Assembly (NCBI RefSeq): GCF_014652475.1
Contig: NZ_BMYW01000007.1
Span: 62,001-126,000 of the forward strand
Origin: Vogesella alkaliphila
Lineage (GTDB): Bacteria; Pseudomonadota; Gammaproteobacteria; Burkholderiales; Chromobacteriaceae
Length of the DNA: 64,000 nucleotides
Reading direction: 5' to 3'
This document shows, in pieces, positions 42,480-53,748 of the stretch (the stretch's first letter is position 1; every line of letters begins with the position of its first letter). Under the pieces are notes generated by a model. That model made no database searches. It was given only the letters and a program-made list of their open reading frames with translations, and was not told the origin of the DNA. The translations under genes were made by a program, and so were the position numbers.

Positions 42480-45089
42480 ATGCCGTTTGCGGCCAACCTT
42501 GGCCTGTGGCCACCGGCGCAGCAGATCCGTATCCGGCTGCAGGCGGCGTTCGTGGTGCTGTTCGTGCTGATGCTGCTGCTGACCGTGGTCGGGGTCGACG
42601 GCATGCGCGTCACCCTGCGCACGCTGACGGGCTTTCGCGAAGAGGTGATGCCGGAGCTGGCCCAGGTGCTGGAGCTGGCCGAAAAGGTGTCGCAGGTGGC
42701 GGCCGTGGCGCCGAACCTGGCCGATACCTACGCCCCCGGTTCGCTGGGGAACGATATTCGCCGCCTGCAATTCCTGATGAGCGACATCCGCCGCCTGTCA
42801 CGCACGCTGCCGGCGCAGGCCGACGCCGAGCTGGCGGTCAGCACCATGCTGGAGGGCGCCGAGCGGGATCTGCAGCAGTTGCTGCTGCTGTCCAGCGACA
42901 AGCGCCGGCATCAGGACGTTCTCGACACCTACCTGCAGCGGCTGGACTGGCTGGGGACGCAGCTGGCCAGCCGCGCCCCTGCCCGTGCGCAGCAGGCGCC
43001 GACGCTGCTGCCCCTGTGGCAGACACTGCTGGCGGTGCCGCTGGCGCGCGACCGCGCCCGGCTGGGGGTGCTGGAGGCCGATGCCGAGGCGCTGATGCTG
43101 GCGATGCAGCGGCGCGGCGAGCTGCAGGCCTTGCCGCCGTGGCTGGCGATCGAGCTGGAGGTGATGCTGGCCTCGCCGCAGAACATCTTCGAGCAGCGCC
43201 GGCGCATCGTCGAGACCAACGACCGCATGGCGGCGCTGCTGCAGCTGTATCGCGGCAATGCCGAACACCTCAGCCTGCGCAGCGCGCATTACGTCAAGGC
43301 CTTGCGCGCCCGGGCCGATCAGCGCAGCGCACAGGTGCAGGCCACCATCCGTTCCGGTATCAGCGGCCTGATGCTGCTGGCGGCGGTGGGGGTCGTCATT
43401 GCCTTGCTGGCTGCCGGCTATGTGCGACGGGTGGCCGGGCAGATCCAGTCCATCGCCTCGGTGATGAGCAAGCTGGCCGCCGGGGACCTGCACCAGGCGA
43501 CGCCGGCCACCGAGCGCCGCGACGAGATCGGCGAGCTGGCGCGTGCCTTCCAGGTGTTCCGCGACGTGCTGCGGGAAAAGCAGCGCCTGGCACAGGGCAT
43601 GGAGGCACAGCAGCGGCTGCTGCAGACGGTGTTCCTCAGCATGAACGACGGCTTGTCGGTCTACGACGCCCAGGGCGGCCTGATGGTGTGGAACCCGCGC
43701 TTCCCGGCCATGCTGGGCATCAGCGAGGGGCAGCTGTCGGTGGGCATGCCGCTGGCGACGCTGCGCGGCAGCATGGCGCCGGGCACGCGCTGGCAGGTGC
43801 TGGGCAACGACGCCGTCACCTATATCGGCGACGGTCGCGAACGCATTGCCAGCAATGCCGAATTGCACCTGCCCGATGGCCGGGTGCTGGAGTTTTTCAG
43901 CCGCGCGATGCCGGAGGGAGGCTGGGTGGCCGTGTGCCGCGATGTTTCCGCCCGTCGCGCCGCGGAAAACCAGGTGCGGCAGATGCAGAAAATGGAGGTG
44001 CTGGGCCAGCTGACCGGCGGCGTGGCGCACGACTTCAACAACATCCTGCTGGCCATCCTCGGCAATCTGGAGCTGCTGGAAAAGCGCGACGACCTGCCGC
44101 CGGAGGCCCGTCACCGGCTGGAGCGCGCCCACGCCGCCGCCAACAAGGCCGCGGCCCTGACGCGACGACTGCTGGCCTTTGCCCGCCGCCAGCCGCTGAG
44201 CAACGAGCTGGTCGATTGCAGCGACATGCTGCACGAGATGCTGGACCTGATCGAATACAGCGTCAGCGAGGGCATCCAGGTCGGGATCGAGGCCGGACCG
44301 GGGCTGACGGTGTGTGTCGATCGCGGCCAGCTGGAGAACGCCATCCTCAATCTGGCCCTGAATGCGTCGCAAGCGATGGGCGATCGCGGCCGGCTGCAAC
44401 TGCGGGCCGAGCGTTGTTCGCACGGTCACCCCTTGCCGGCGGGCGACGCCATCTGCCTCAGCGTGAACGACAACGGCCCCGGCATCCCGCCGGAGGTGCT
44501 GCCGCACGTGCTGGAGCCGTTCTTTACCACCAAGGAGCATGGCAAGGGCAGCGGTCTGGGCTTGTCCATCGTCTACGGCTTCGTGCGTCAGAGCGGCGGC
44601 GAGCTGGAAATCAGCAGCCGGCAGGGGCAGGGCACCACCATCCGCATCTGGCTGCCGGCCTGCGCCGCGCAGGCCGGGCCGGGCGCCGATCCGGCACCGC
44701 TCCCCCCGGTGCCGCGCGGCCTGCGCGTGCTGCTGGTGGAGGACGATGCCGACGTGCGCGACACCGCGCTGGCGCTGCTGCAGCAGCTGGGCGCCGAGGT
44801 CAGCGCGGTCGCCGGGGCGGAGGCGGCGCTGCAGTGGCTGCAGGCCGGCGGCGTGGCGGACATGGTGCTGTCGGACATCATGCTCGGCGACGGTGGCGAC
44901 GGCGTGCACCTGTATCGCCGTCTGCAGCAAGGTTGGCCGCAACTGCCGGTGGTGCTCGCCTCCGGCCTGCCGCCGGAGCACCACGCCAGCCGCCGGGACT
45001 GGCCCGGGCAGGCGGTCTTTCTCGCCAAGCCGTACAGCCTGGCAGACCTTGCCCGGCTGCTGCAGCAACTGCCGGCCGCCGGGCGCTGA
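42480..45089 (+). CDS. Hybrid sensor histidine kinase (HAMP-PAS-HisKA-HATPase-REC)
   Basis: The 869-residue membrane kinase has a first helix (about 20-40), a long periplasmic region (about 45-295), a second helix (about 300-318), a HAMP linker and a PAS domain (TVFLSMNDGLSVYDAQGG). The kinase core carries phospho-acceptor His517 (GGVAHDFNNILL), NAILNLALNAS, GPGIPPEV and KGSGLGLSIVYG. A C-terminal receiver domain has Asp799 (VLSDIMLGDG). Starts at 42477 and 42480 are both possible; GAGG fits 42480. The first codons are themselves a repeat copy (PFAANLGL), and a second copy in the receiver domain is read QQGWPQL. The input signal is unknown. Confidence 0.93.
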   Translation: MPFAANLGLWPPAQQIRIRLQAAFVVLFVLMLLLTVVGVDGMRVTLRTLTGFREEVMPELAQVLELAEKVSQVAAVAPNLADTYAPGSLGNDIRRLQFLMSDIRRLSRTLPAQADAELAVSTMLEGAERDLQQLLLLSSDKRRHQDVLDTYLQRLDWLGTQLASRAPARAQQAPTLLPLWQTLLAVPLARDRARLGVLEADAEALMLAMQRRGELQALPPWLAIELEVMLASPQNIFEQRRRIVETNDRMAALLQLYRGNAEHLSLRSAHYVKALRARADQRSAQVQATIRSGISGLMLLAAVGVVIALLAAGYVRRVAGQIQSIASVMSKLAAGDLHQATPATERRDEIGELARAFQVFRDVLREKQRLAQGMEAQQRLLQTVFLSMNDGLSVYDAQGGLMVWNPRFPAMLGISEGQLSVGMPLATLRGSMAPGTRWQVLGNDAVTYIGDGRERIASNAELHLPDGRVLEFFSRAMPEGGWVAVCRDVSARRAAENQVRQMQKMEVLGQLTGGVAHDFNNILLAILGNLELLEKRDDLPPEARHRLERAHAAANKAAALTRRLLAFARRQPLSNELVDCSDMLHEMLDLIEYSVSEGIQVGIEAGPGLTVCVDRGQLENAILNLALNASQAMGDRGRLQLRAERCSHGHPLPAGDAICLSVNDNGPGIPPEVLPHVLEPFFTTKEHGKGSGLGLSIVYGFVRQSGGELEISSRQGQGTTIRIWLPACAAQAGPGADPAPLPPVPRGLRVLLVEDDADVRDTALALLQQLGAEVSAVAGAEAALQWLQAGGVADMVLSDIMLGDGGDGVHLYRRLQQGWPQLPVVLASGLPPEHHASRRDWPGQAVFLAKPYSLADLARLLQQLPAAGR
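42487..42502 (+). repeat. Copy of the repeat (at the start of the kinase gene)
   Basis: TTGCGGCCAACCTTGG lies from codon 3 of the kinase and is read as AANLG. Confidence 0.9.
44929..44942 (-). repeat. Copy of the repeat (coding)
   Basis: AAGGTTGGCCGCAA on the plus strand in the kinase receiver domain, read as QGWPQ. Confidence 0.85.
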
Positions 45090-45243
45090 ACCGCCGGGCT
45101 TGTTGCAATTGTTAACGGCCGCGGGCCGCGCCTGAAATCCGTCATTAACTTCGCCGCGTTTAGATGGCAGCAATACAACGTGAGCCACGATACAGAGAGC
45201 GCCGGGCCACGCTGTTGCCACGCTAACGAGGAGAGACAAAGTG

Positions 45244-46515
45244 ATGAAACGTAGCCTGATCAGTGTTGCCGTCTTGCTGGGTGTTGCCGCCTCGGCACAG
45301 GCCGCCAGCCTGAAGATTTCCTGTGGTGCCGTCGGCCAGGAGCTGGAGCTGTGCAAGCAGGCGGTGGCGCAATGGAGCAAGAAGACCGGCCACGATGTGC
45401 AGGTGGTGGCCACTCCCAACGACTCCAACGAACGGCTGGCGCTGTACCAGCAGATCCTGGGCAGCGGCTCGGACAAGATCGACATCTTCCAGATCGACGT
45501 GGTCTGGCCCGGCATCCTCGCCAATCACCTTGTCGATCTGAAGCCGCTGGCCCGGGGGGCCGAGAAGCAGCACTTCGCCGGCATCGTCAGCAACAACACC
45601 GTGGCCGGCCGCCTGGTGGCGATGCCGTGGTTTACCGACGCCGGCCTGCTGTACTACCGCAAGGACCTGCTGGAGAAATACAAGCAGCCGCTACCCAAAA
45701 CCTGGGAAGCGCTGACCGCCAGCGCGCGCAAGATCCAGGACGGCGAGCGCGCCGCCGGCAACGACAGGATGTGGGGCTATGTGTGGCAGGGCCGCGCCTA
45801 CGAGGGCCTGAGCTGCGACGCGCTGGAGTGGCTGGTCAGCTACAAGGGCGGCACCATCATCGACAATGCCAGCGGCAAGCCCAGCATCAACAATCCGCAA
45901 GCGGTGAAGGCACTGCAGACCGCCGCCGGCTGGGTCGGCACCATCACGCCCAAGGCCGTGCTGAACTACGGCGAGGAAGAGGCGCGCGGCGTGTTCCAGG
46001 CCGGCAATGCCGTTTTCATGCGCAACTGGCCTTACGCCTGGGCGCTGACCCAGAAGGACGACAGCGCGGTCAGGGGCAAGGTCGGCGTGATGGCCTTGCC
46101 CAAGGGCGGGGCTGACGGCCGCAATGCCGCCACCCTCGGCGGCTGGCAGCTGGCGGTGTCGAAGTACACCCGGAACCCGCAACTGGCCGCCGAGCTGGTG
46201 CTGTTCCTGACCGGCAGCGAGGTGCAGAAGCAGCGCGCCATCAACGGCGCCTATAACCCGACCATCGGCGCCCTGTACCGCGATCCGGCGGTGCTGCAAG
46301 CCAACCCGTTCTTCGGCGAGCTGTACAACACCTTCACCAGCGCCGTGGGACGACCGTCCTCGATCACCGGCACCCGCTACAACCAGGTCAGCAACCAGTT
46401 CTGGAACGCCACCCACGACGTGCTGTCCGGCAAGTCCGATGCCGCCTCTGCACTGGCCCGGCTGGACGCCTCGCTGAAGCGGCTGGCACCGGCCGGTTTC
46501 GGCCGCGCGCAGTAA
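45244..46515 (+). CDS. Alpha-glucoside-type ABC transporter binding protein
   Basis: The 423-residue protein has a signal peptide ending at AQAAS (about residue 20). The family-1 sugar-binding fold follows (LKISCGAVGQELELCKQAVAQW, DIFQIDVVWPGILANHLVDL, AMPWFTDAGLLYYRKDLLEKY, GGWQLAVSKYTRNP). Close relatives bind trehalose, maltose or other alpha-glucosides. It heads a cluster with two permeases, an alpha-glucosidase and an ATPase, the aglEFGAK gene order known from Sinorhizobium. A GTG at 45241 is an alternative start with slightly better spacing from GAGGAG. Confidence 0.9.
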   Translation: MKRSLISVAVLLGVAASAQAASLKISCGAVGQELELCKQAVAQWSKKTGHDVQVVATPNDSNERLALYQQILGSGSDKIDIFQIDVVWPGILANHLVDLKPLARGAEKQHFAGIVSNNTVAGRLVAMPWFTDAGLLYYRKDLLEKYKQPLPKTWEALTASARKIQDGERAAGNDRMWGYVWQGRAYEGLSCDALEWLVSYKGGTIIDNASGKPSINNPQAVKALQTAAGWVGTITPKAVLNYGEEEARGVFQAGNAVFMRNWPYAWALTQKDDSAVRGKVGVMALPKGGADGRNAATLGGWQLAVSKYTRNPQLAAELVLFLTGSEVQKQRAINGAYNPTIGALYRDPAVLQANPFFGELYNTFTSAVGRPSSITGTRYNQVSNQFWNATHDVLSGKSDAASALARLDASLKRLAPAGFGRAQ

Positions 46516-46593
46516 GCCGTCGTCCCGGCCTGCCGTCGGCAGCGCCGGGGCGCCTTCCCCTGTTGAATCCGTCGTCCACTCCGTGCCCCGGCG

Positions 46594-46632
46594 TGCGGCC
46601 AACCTTGCGGTTGCCCGCCAACGTTGGCCGCA
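46594..46632. repeat. Inverted pair of repeat units between binding protein and first permease
   Basis: TGCGGCCAACCTTG (46594-46607) is followed by AACGTTGGCCGCA (46620-46632, one mismatch) in the opposite orientation. They can form a hairpin with a stem of about 11 bp, in the 144-bp gap after the binding protein gene. Confidence 0.85.
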
Positions 46633-46659
46633 GGGTGGCGACCTGCTGGAGTCACGCTC

Positions 46660-47601
<942 letters not shown>

Positions 47602-47602
47602 A

Positions 47603-48433
47603 ATGAAAAGACTGACCTGGACCGACGCGCTGTACTGGCTGGCGCTACCGCTGGTGTTGCTGTTTGCCCTGTTTCCGTTCGTGTACGCCATCGCCAGCTC
47701 GTTCAAGCGCGGCAATGCCTTGTTCTCCAGCGATTTCTGGCCGCAGGCATGGAGTGCGGCCAACTATGTGGCGGTGTTCGCCGAGCAACCGTTCGGCCAG
47801 AACCTGCTCAACTCGGTGCTGGTCGCCGGCGGCGTGGTGGCACTGTCGCTCACCGTGTCGCTGCTGGCGGCCTACGCGCTGGGGCGGGTGACGTTCCGCG
47901 GACGCGGCCTGCTGATGATGACCATCCTCGGCGTGTCGATGTTTCCGCAGGTGGCCATCCTGTCCGGCCTGTTCGAGCTGATTACCTGGCTGGGCCTGTA
48001 CGACAGCCTGTGGGCGCTGGTGCTGTCCGACCTGATCTTCACCCTGCCGTTCACGGTGTGGGTGCTGGTGACCTTCATGCGCGAACTGCCGAAGGAGCTG
48101 GAAGAGGCGGCGCTGATGGACGGCGCCGGGGTGCTGACCGTGATCTTCCGCATCTTCCTGCCGCTGCTGTGGCCGGCGGTGGCGGCCACCTCGCTCTTGG
48201 CCTTCATCGCGGCGTGGAACGAGTTCCTGTTCGCGCTCACCTTCACCCTGTCCGGCGAGCAGCGCACGGTGCCGGTGGCCATCGCGCTGATTTCCGGCGC
48301 CAGCAGCTATGAGCTGCCGTGGGGCAACATCATGGCCGCCTCGGTGATCGTGACCGTACCGCTGATCGTGCTGGTGCTGATCTTCCAGCGCCATATCGTG
48401 TCCGGCCTCACCGCCGGTGCGGTGAAGGGTTGA
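47603..48433 (+). CDS. Alpha-glucoside-type ABC transporter permease (MalG-like)
   Basis: The 276-residue protein has about six helices and the MalG-type loop EEAALMDGAGVLTVIFRIFLPLLWPA. LLAAYALGRVTFRGR and SGLTAGAVKG at the end are usual MalG/AglG blocks. It begins one base after the MalF-like gene. It is followed by a 193-bp gap containing an inverted-repeat element before the alpha-glucosidase. Confidence 0.93.
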   Translation: MKRLTWTDALYWLALPLVLLFALFPFVYAIASSFKRGNALFSSDFWPQAWSAANYVAVFAEQPFGQNLLNSVLVAGGVVALSLTVSLLAAYALGRVTFRGRGLLMMTILGVSMFPQVAILSGLFELITWLGLYDSLWALVLSDLIFTLPFTVWVLVTFMRELPKELEEAALMDGAGVLTVIFRIFLPLLWPAVAATSLLAFIAAWNEFLFALTFTLSGEQRTVPVAIALISGASSYELPWGNIMAASVIVTVPLIVLVLIFQRHIVSGLTAGAVKG

Positions 48434-48438
48434 TTTCA

Positions 48439-48614
48439 TTTTGGCCACAGAATCCACGGAAAACACGGAAAACGACGCAACCATGATGGGCGGGCAGCTG
48501 GATATTCAGTGGCTTGATAGGCCAAATCCGGCTGCGTTGCTGAAATGCCGGTGTCGCTTGGATGAAATAAACCGTGAAGTCTTTTCTGTGGTTTCTGTGT
48601 CTTCTGTGGCAAAA
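48439..48614. repeat. Inverted-repeat element with CACGGAAAA-type repeats
   Basis: GCCACAGAATCCACGG continuing to 48472 and its partner at 48582-48610 (TTTTCTGTGG to CTGTGGC) are imperfect 29-bp inverted repeats, 109 bp apart. Each arm is made of short tandem units of the CCAC(A/G)GAA type, and the match runs a few bases further out (TTTTG). It looks like a non-autonomous MITE or REP-type element inserted between the permease and the glucosidase. The right arm ends just before the ribosome site of the glucosidase. Confidence 0.6.
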
Positions 48615-48626
48615 GAGGTATTAAAC

Positions 48627-50248
48627 ATGCAGACAAATAAAGACTGGTGGAAAAACACCGTGATTTACCAGATTTACCCGCGCAGTTTCCAGGACAGCAA
48701 TGGCGACGGTATTGGCGATTTGCCGGGGATTACCCGCCGCCTGCCGCATATTGCCGAGCTGGGTGCCGAGGCGATCTGGATTTCGCCGTTCTTTACCTCG
48801 CCGATGGCCGATTTCGGCTACGACGTGTCCGACTACTGCGACGTGGACCCGATGTTCGGCACGCTGGACGATTTCCGCGCGCTGGTTGGCCGCGCCCACG
48901 AGCTGGGCCTGAAGGTGCTGATCGACCTGGTACTGAGCCACACCTCCGACCAGCACCCGTGGTTTGCCGAAAGCCGCGCCAGCCGCGACAACGCGCGCGC
49001 CGACTGGTACGTGTGGGCGGATGCCAAGGCGGAAGGCTCGCCGCCGAATAACTGGCTCAGCATCTTCGGCGGCAGCGCCTGGCAGTGGGATGCGCGTCGC
49101 GGCCAGTACTACCTGCACAACTTCCTCGCCAGCCAGCCCGACCTCAACTTCCACCAGCCGGCGGTGCAGGACGCGGTGCTGGACGTGGCGCGCTTCTGGC
49201 TGCAGCTGGGCGTGGACGGTTTCCGTCTCGACACCGTCAACTTCTACACCCACGACGCGCAGCTGCGCGACAACCCGCCGCAGCCGGCGGGCAGCTACGC
49301 CGGCGGCGTGCCGCGCAGCAACCCGTACGCCTTCCAGCGCCACCTGTACGACAAGACGCAGCCGGAAAACCTGCCGTTCATCCGCCGCCTGCGCGCGCTG
49401 TGCGACGAGTTCGGCGCCATCACCGTGGGCGAAATCGGCGACGACGAGCAGTACAAGACCCTGCGCGACTACACCGCCGGCAGCGAGCGGCTGCACATGG
49501 CCTACGTGTTCACCCTGCTGACCGAGCGCTGCGATCCGGCCTACCTGCACGAGGTGCTGGCCGAATACCTGCGCGAGGCTGGTGACGCCACCGTGTGCTG
49601 GGCGCTGTCCAATCACGACAATAGCCGCGTGGTCAGTCGCTGGGCGGCGCTGGGTGGCAGCGAGGCGGCGCGCGCGCGTGTGTTTGCCGCGCTGCTGCTG
49701 GCCTTGCCGGGGCCGGTGTGCCTGTACCAGGGCGAGGAGCTGGGCTGGCCCGAGGCCGAGGTGAGCTACGAGCAGCTGCAAGACCCGTACGCCAAGGTGC
49801 TGTGGCCCGAGTACAAGGGCCGCGACGGCTGCCGCACGCCGATGGCGTGGGACGACGGCTCCGACGGCGGCTTTGGCAGCGCCGCGCCGTGGCTGCCGCT
49901 GGCGCCCGCGCATCGCGCGCAGGCCGTGGCGCGGCAACAGGCGGAGACGGACAGCACGCTGAGCTACTGGCGCCGGCTGCTGGCCTGGCGCGCCACGCAG
50001 CCGGCACTGCGGCACGGGACGCTGCAATTGCAGCCGGCCGACGCGCAGCTGTTGTGTTTTGACCGCGTGCTGCCGCAGGCGCGCGTGCGCTGCGCCTTCA
50101 ACCTGTCCGCTGCTGCGGCCAAGCTGGTGTTGCCGGCCGGCGCCCGCGTGCTGGCCGCCAGTCATCCGGACGCGTACCGGGTCGAGGATGGCCAGCCGCT
50201 GCCGGCCATGTCGGCCGTCTTTGTTTCCCTGCCACAGGAGTACGCAGC

Positions 50249-50252
<4 letters not shown>
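48627..50252 (+). CDS. aglA: Alpha-glucosidase (GH13, AglA type)
   Basis: The 541-residue enzyme is a glycoside hydrolase of family GH13, subfamily close to oligo-1,6-glucosidase/AglA. Conserved regions are IYQIYPRSFQDSNGDGIGDL, VLIDLVLSHTSDQH, GFRLDTVNF with nucleophile Asp202, TVGEIGD with acid/base Glu269, and SNHDNSR with Asp331. No signal peptide is present, so it cleaves imported alpha-glucosides (sucrose, maltose, trehalose-like) in the cytoplasm. AGAGG precedes the start. It overlaps the ATPase gene by ATGA. Confidence 0.94.
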
Positions 50253-51391
<1,139 letters not shown>

Positions 51392-51409
51392 CTGGCGGCA
51401 TGAAAACGG

Positions 51410-51432
51410 CAAAAGGCGCGTCGCGCCTTTTG
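51410..51432 (+). terminator. Intrinsic terminator after the ABC ATPase
   Basis: CAAAAGGCGC/GCGCCTTTTG form a 10-bp stem with a 3-base loop, followed by TTTTA, 18 bp after the stop. Confidence 0.85.
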
Positions 51433-51617
51433 TTTTACCTGCTTTATTTCAAATATTAATATCGCGTTAATTTTGTTATTTAAATTATGTTGTGTTTAAC
51501 CAAGCGGTTTTTGTTTATTAATGATTTTCTCGTGTAATGAATTGTGTACACGGGTCTTGTTGCTTTTAATGTCTCTCGGCCGCTTGATCGGCCAATATAA
51601 AAACATGGAGAGACAAA

Positions 51618-52574
51618 ATGAAAAGCAGCTGTATTGCACTGATGATCATGGGCGCCTTTTCTTCTGCCGCGATGGCGGAGGATTTCATCAAGCTGACCGG
51701 CAAGGCGGAAATAGGGTTTCACGCCTTCAGGGAAAACGGCGTATCGAAACGCGAATTCCAGGACGCCGGTTCCGAATTGAATGTCGTCGGCCAGGCCGAC
51801 ATCGGCAACGGCCTGACCGCCTTGCTGCAGGTCAACACCGACGTCAAGCTCGACAACAGCAAGGGCAGCGACCATTTCGCCAATGGCGATACCTTTGTCG
51901 GCCTGCGCGGCGACTTCGGCACCGTCAAGCTGGGCCGCGGCATCAACGCCTACGGCGACGGCTACTTCAAGGCCAATTTCTACAAGTACGACATCAGCCC
52001 GGCCAGTGCCGGCATTCCGTCCGGCGGCGGCGACAACCGCGGCGCCTTCAAGTACGAAGCGCCGTTGCTGGACGGCCTGGCGCTGTCGCTGAGCTACGCG
52101 CCGGGCAAGGACAAGACTGAGAGCAGCCGTGCCACCGACGCCTGGGCGGTCAGCGGCACCTACGAAAAGGGCCGCTTCGGCATGCGCCTGTCGCAGGCCG
52201 GGCAAAGCAGTGTCGATGGCCGCAGCAAGCAGGACACGCTGTTGGCCTTCAAGCTGCAGCCGCAGCCCGGCCTCACGCTGTCGCTGGAGCTGGATCGCGC
52301 CCGCAACGAGTCGGGGCAGCGCCAGTTCGCCAGCGCCACCTATGCGGAGTACAAGCCGGCGCGGCTGGGGCTGCGTGCCGGTTACCTGACCGCCAGCGAT
52401 GCCGGCTTCGTGGTCGGCAGCCGGCAGCGTACCGCCTTGCTGGGGATGGACTACGATCTGTCTGCCAGGGACAGCCGCTTCCAGGCCCGCCTGTTCCTGG
52501 AGGCCCGCTCGGACAAGCTGGACGGCGCCGAACGCAAGCGCGACCTGATCGCCGGCGTGCACATCGGCTTCTGA
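51618..52574 (+). CDS. General porin (betaproteobacterial trimeric type)
   Basis: The 318-residue protein has a signal peptide cleaved at SAAMAED (about residue 20) and beta-barrel repeats ending in Phe (HIGF), the outer-membrane targeting signal. It matches betaproteobacterial porins (TALLQVNTDVKLD, FVGLRGDFGTVKLGRG). It lies 230 bp after the ATPase, with its own AT-rich upstream region (51440-51600), and is flanked by terminators, so it is probably separately transcribed. Position suggests passage of alpha-glucosides across the outer membrane. Ribosome site GGAGAG. Confidence 0.9.
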   Translation: MKSSCIALMIMGAFSSAAMAEDFIKLTGKAEIGFHAFRENGVSKREFQDAGSELNVVGQADIGNGLTALLQVNTDVKLDNSKGSDHFANGDTFVGLRGDFGTVKLGRGINAYGDGYFKANFYKYDISPASAGIPSGGGDNRGAFKYEAPLLDGLALSLSYAPGKDKTESSRATDAWAVSGTYEKGRFGMRLSQAGQSSVDGRSKQDTLLAFKLQPQPGLTLSLELDRARNESGQRQFASATYAEYKPARLGLRAGYLTASDAGFVVGSRQRTALLGMDYDLSARDSRFQARLFLEARSDKLDGAERKRDLIAGVHIGF

Positions 52575-52593
52575 GCGACGCCGTGCGGCAAGC

Positions 52594-52622
52594 ACGCCTG
52601 CCGTTGCGGCAGGCGTTTTTTA
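52594..52622 (+). terminator. Intrinsic terminator of the porin gene
   Basis: A 10-bp perfect stem ACGCCTGCCG/CGGCAGGCGT with a 3-base loop TTG is followed by six or more T. Confidence 0.95.
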
Positions 52623-52666
52623 TTTGGCAACGGCCGGCATCCGCGCAGGCCAGGGAGGACAACACG

Positions 52667-53575
52667 ATGAACACGCAATGGCCGCAACTGGTCGCACTGG
52701 GCGAGGCGCTGACCGATCTGATCGACGACGGCGAGGGCCGCTGGCTGGAGCGCTGCGGCGGCGCGCCGTGGAATGTGGCGCGCATCATGGCGCAGTGGGG
52801 GGTGAGCAGCGCCTTTGCCGGCGCGGTCAGCCGCGACTGCTTCGGCGAGCGCATCCTGGCGGCCAGCCGCGACGCCGGCCTGGACCTGCGTTTTTTGCAG
52901 CAGTACGACCAGTCGCCGTTGCTGGCGATGGTGTACGGCACGCAGCCGCCGCGCTATTTCTTCGTCGGCGACGACAGCGCCGACTTGTACTTCGATCCGG
53001 CCTTGCTGCCGCAAGGTTGGCCGCAACACGCGCGGTGGGCGCTGTTCGGCGGCATCAGCCTGGCGCGGCCGCCGCTGGCCGCGCGGCTGTTGCAGGTGGC
53101 GCAAACGCTGAAACGGCAGGGCGTGCGCCTGTGTTACGACCCGAATTTCCGGGTGCTGATGGACGAGGGATACGACCCGATGTTGCGGACCATGGTCGGA
53201 CTGGCCGACGTGATCAAGGTGTCGGATGAGGACCTGCACGGCCTGTTCCGTCACCACGACGTGGCGTCGGCGCTGGCCACGCTGCAGCAGTGGCAGCCGC
53301 AGGCGCTGATCATGCTGACCCGGGGCGCGGCAGGGGCCGAGCTGTGGCAGGGCGGCGCCTGCCTGGCCCGCTGCGTGCCGCCCTCGCTGCGGGTGGTCGA
53401 TACCGTGGGCGCCGGCGATGCCAGCATGGCCGGGCTGCTGTACAGCCTGATCACCCGCCCCCAGGCGACGGCGCCACAGCACCTGCAGCAGGCCGTGGCC
53501 AGCGGCAGCGCCGCCTGCCTGCTGGCCGGCGCCAATGTGCCCGCGCTGGCCGCGGTCTCGGCCCTGCTCGGCTGA
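52667..53575 (+). CDS. PfkB-family carbohydrate kinase (fructokinase-like)
   Basis: The 302-residue kinase has the PfkB layout: LVALGEALTDLIDDG at the start, GGAPWNVARIMAQWG for sugar contact, YDPNFRVLM, and the C-terminal signature VVDTVGAGDASMAGLL with the catalytic Asp in GAGDA. It probably phosphorylates fructose or another hexose at the 6- or 1-position. Next to an alpha-glucosidase it would handle fructose released from sucrose-like sugars (inference). GGAGG precedes the start. A repeat copy is read PQGWPQH and another follows the stop. Confidence 0.9.
   Translation: MNTQWPQLVALGEALTDLIDDGEGRWLERCGGAPWNVARIMAQWGVSSAFAGAVSRDCFGERILAASRDAGLDLRFLQQYDQSPLLAMVYGTQPPRYFFVGDDSADLYFDPALLPQGWPQHARWALFGGISLARPPLAARLLQVAQTLKRQGVRLCYDPNFRVLMDEGYDPMLRTMVGLADVIKVSDEDLHGLFRHHDVASALATLQQWQPQALIMLTRGAAGAELWQGGACLARCVPPSLRVVDTVGAGDASMAGLLYSLITRPQATAPQHLQQAVASGSAACLLAGANVPALAAVSALLG
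53013..53026 (-). repeat. Copy of the repeat (coding)
   Basis: AAGGTTGGCCGCAA on the plus strand in the PfkB gene, read QGWPQ. Confidence 0.85.
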
Positions 53576-53585
53576 CGCGCCGCGC

Positions 53586-53598
53586 AAGGTTGGCCGCA
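53586..53598 (-). repeat. Copy of the repeat (3' end of the PfkB gene)
   Basis: AAGGTTGGCCGCA on the plus strand, ten bases after the PfkB stop. Confidence 0.9.
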
Positions 53599-53748
53599 GG
53601 CTGTGGCCTCGTCCGGACAACCCTGTCGGCAGCAGGGTTGGCGCTGGCAGGTCGGCGCGCCATAATCGGCGGTTCGCCGGCGTTGCCGCGCCCGCGCTGT
53701 TGCGGGGCGGCAACGCAATCGCCATCGTCTCGCCACGGGTCCGTCACC

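Noticed and set aside
42429-42480. Treating the kinase frame as starting at 42432 inside the response regulator
   Set aside because: The extension overlaps the regulator coding end, and a GAGG-preceded ATG pair at 42477/42480 directly follows its stop.
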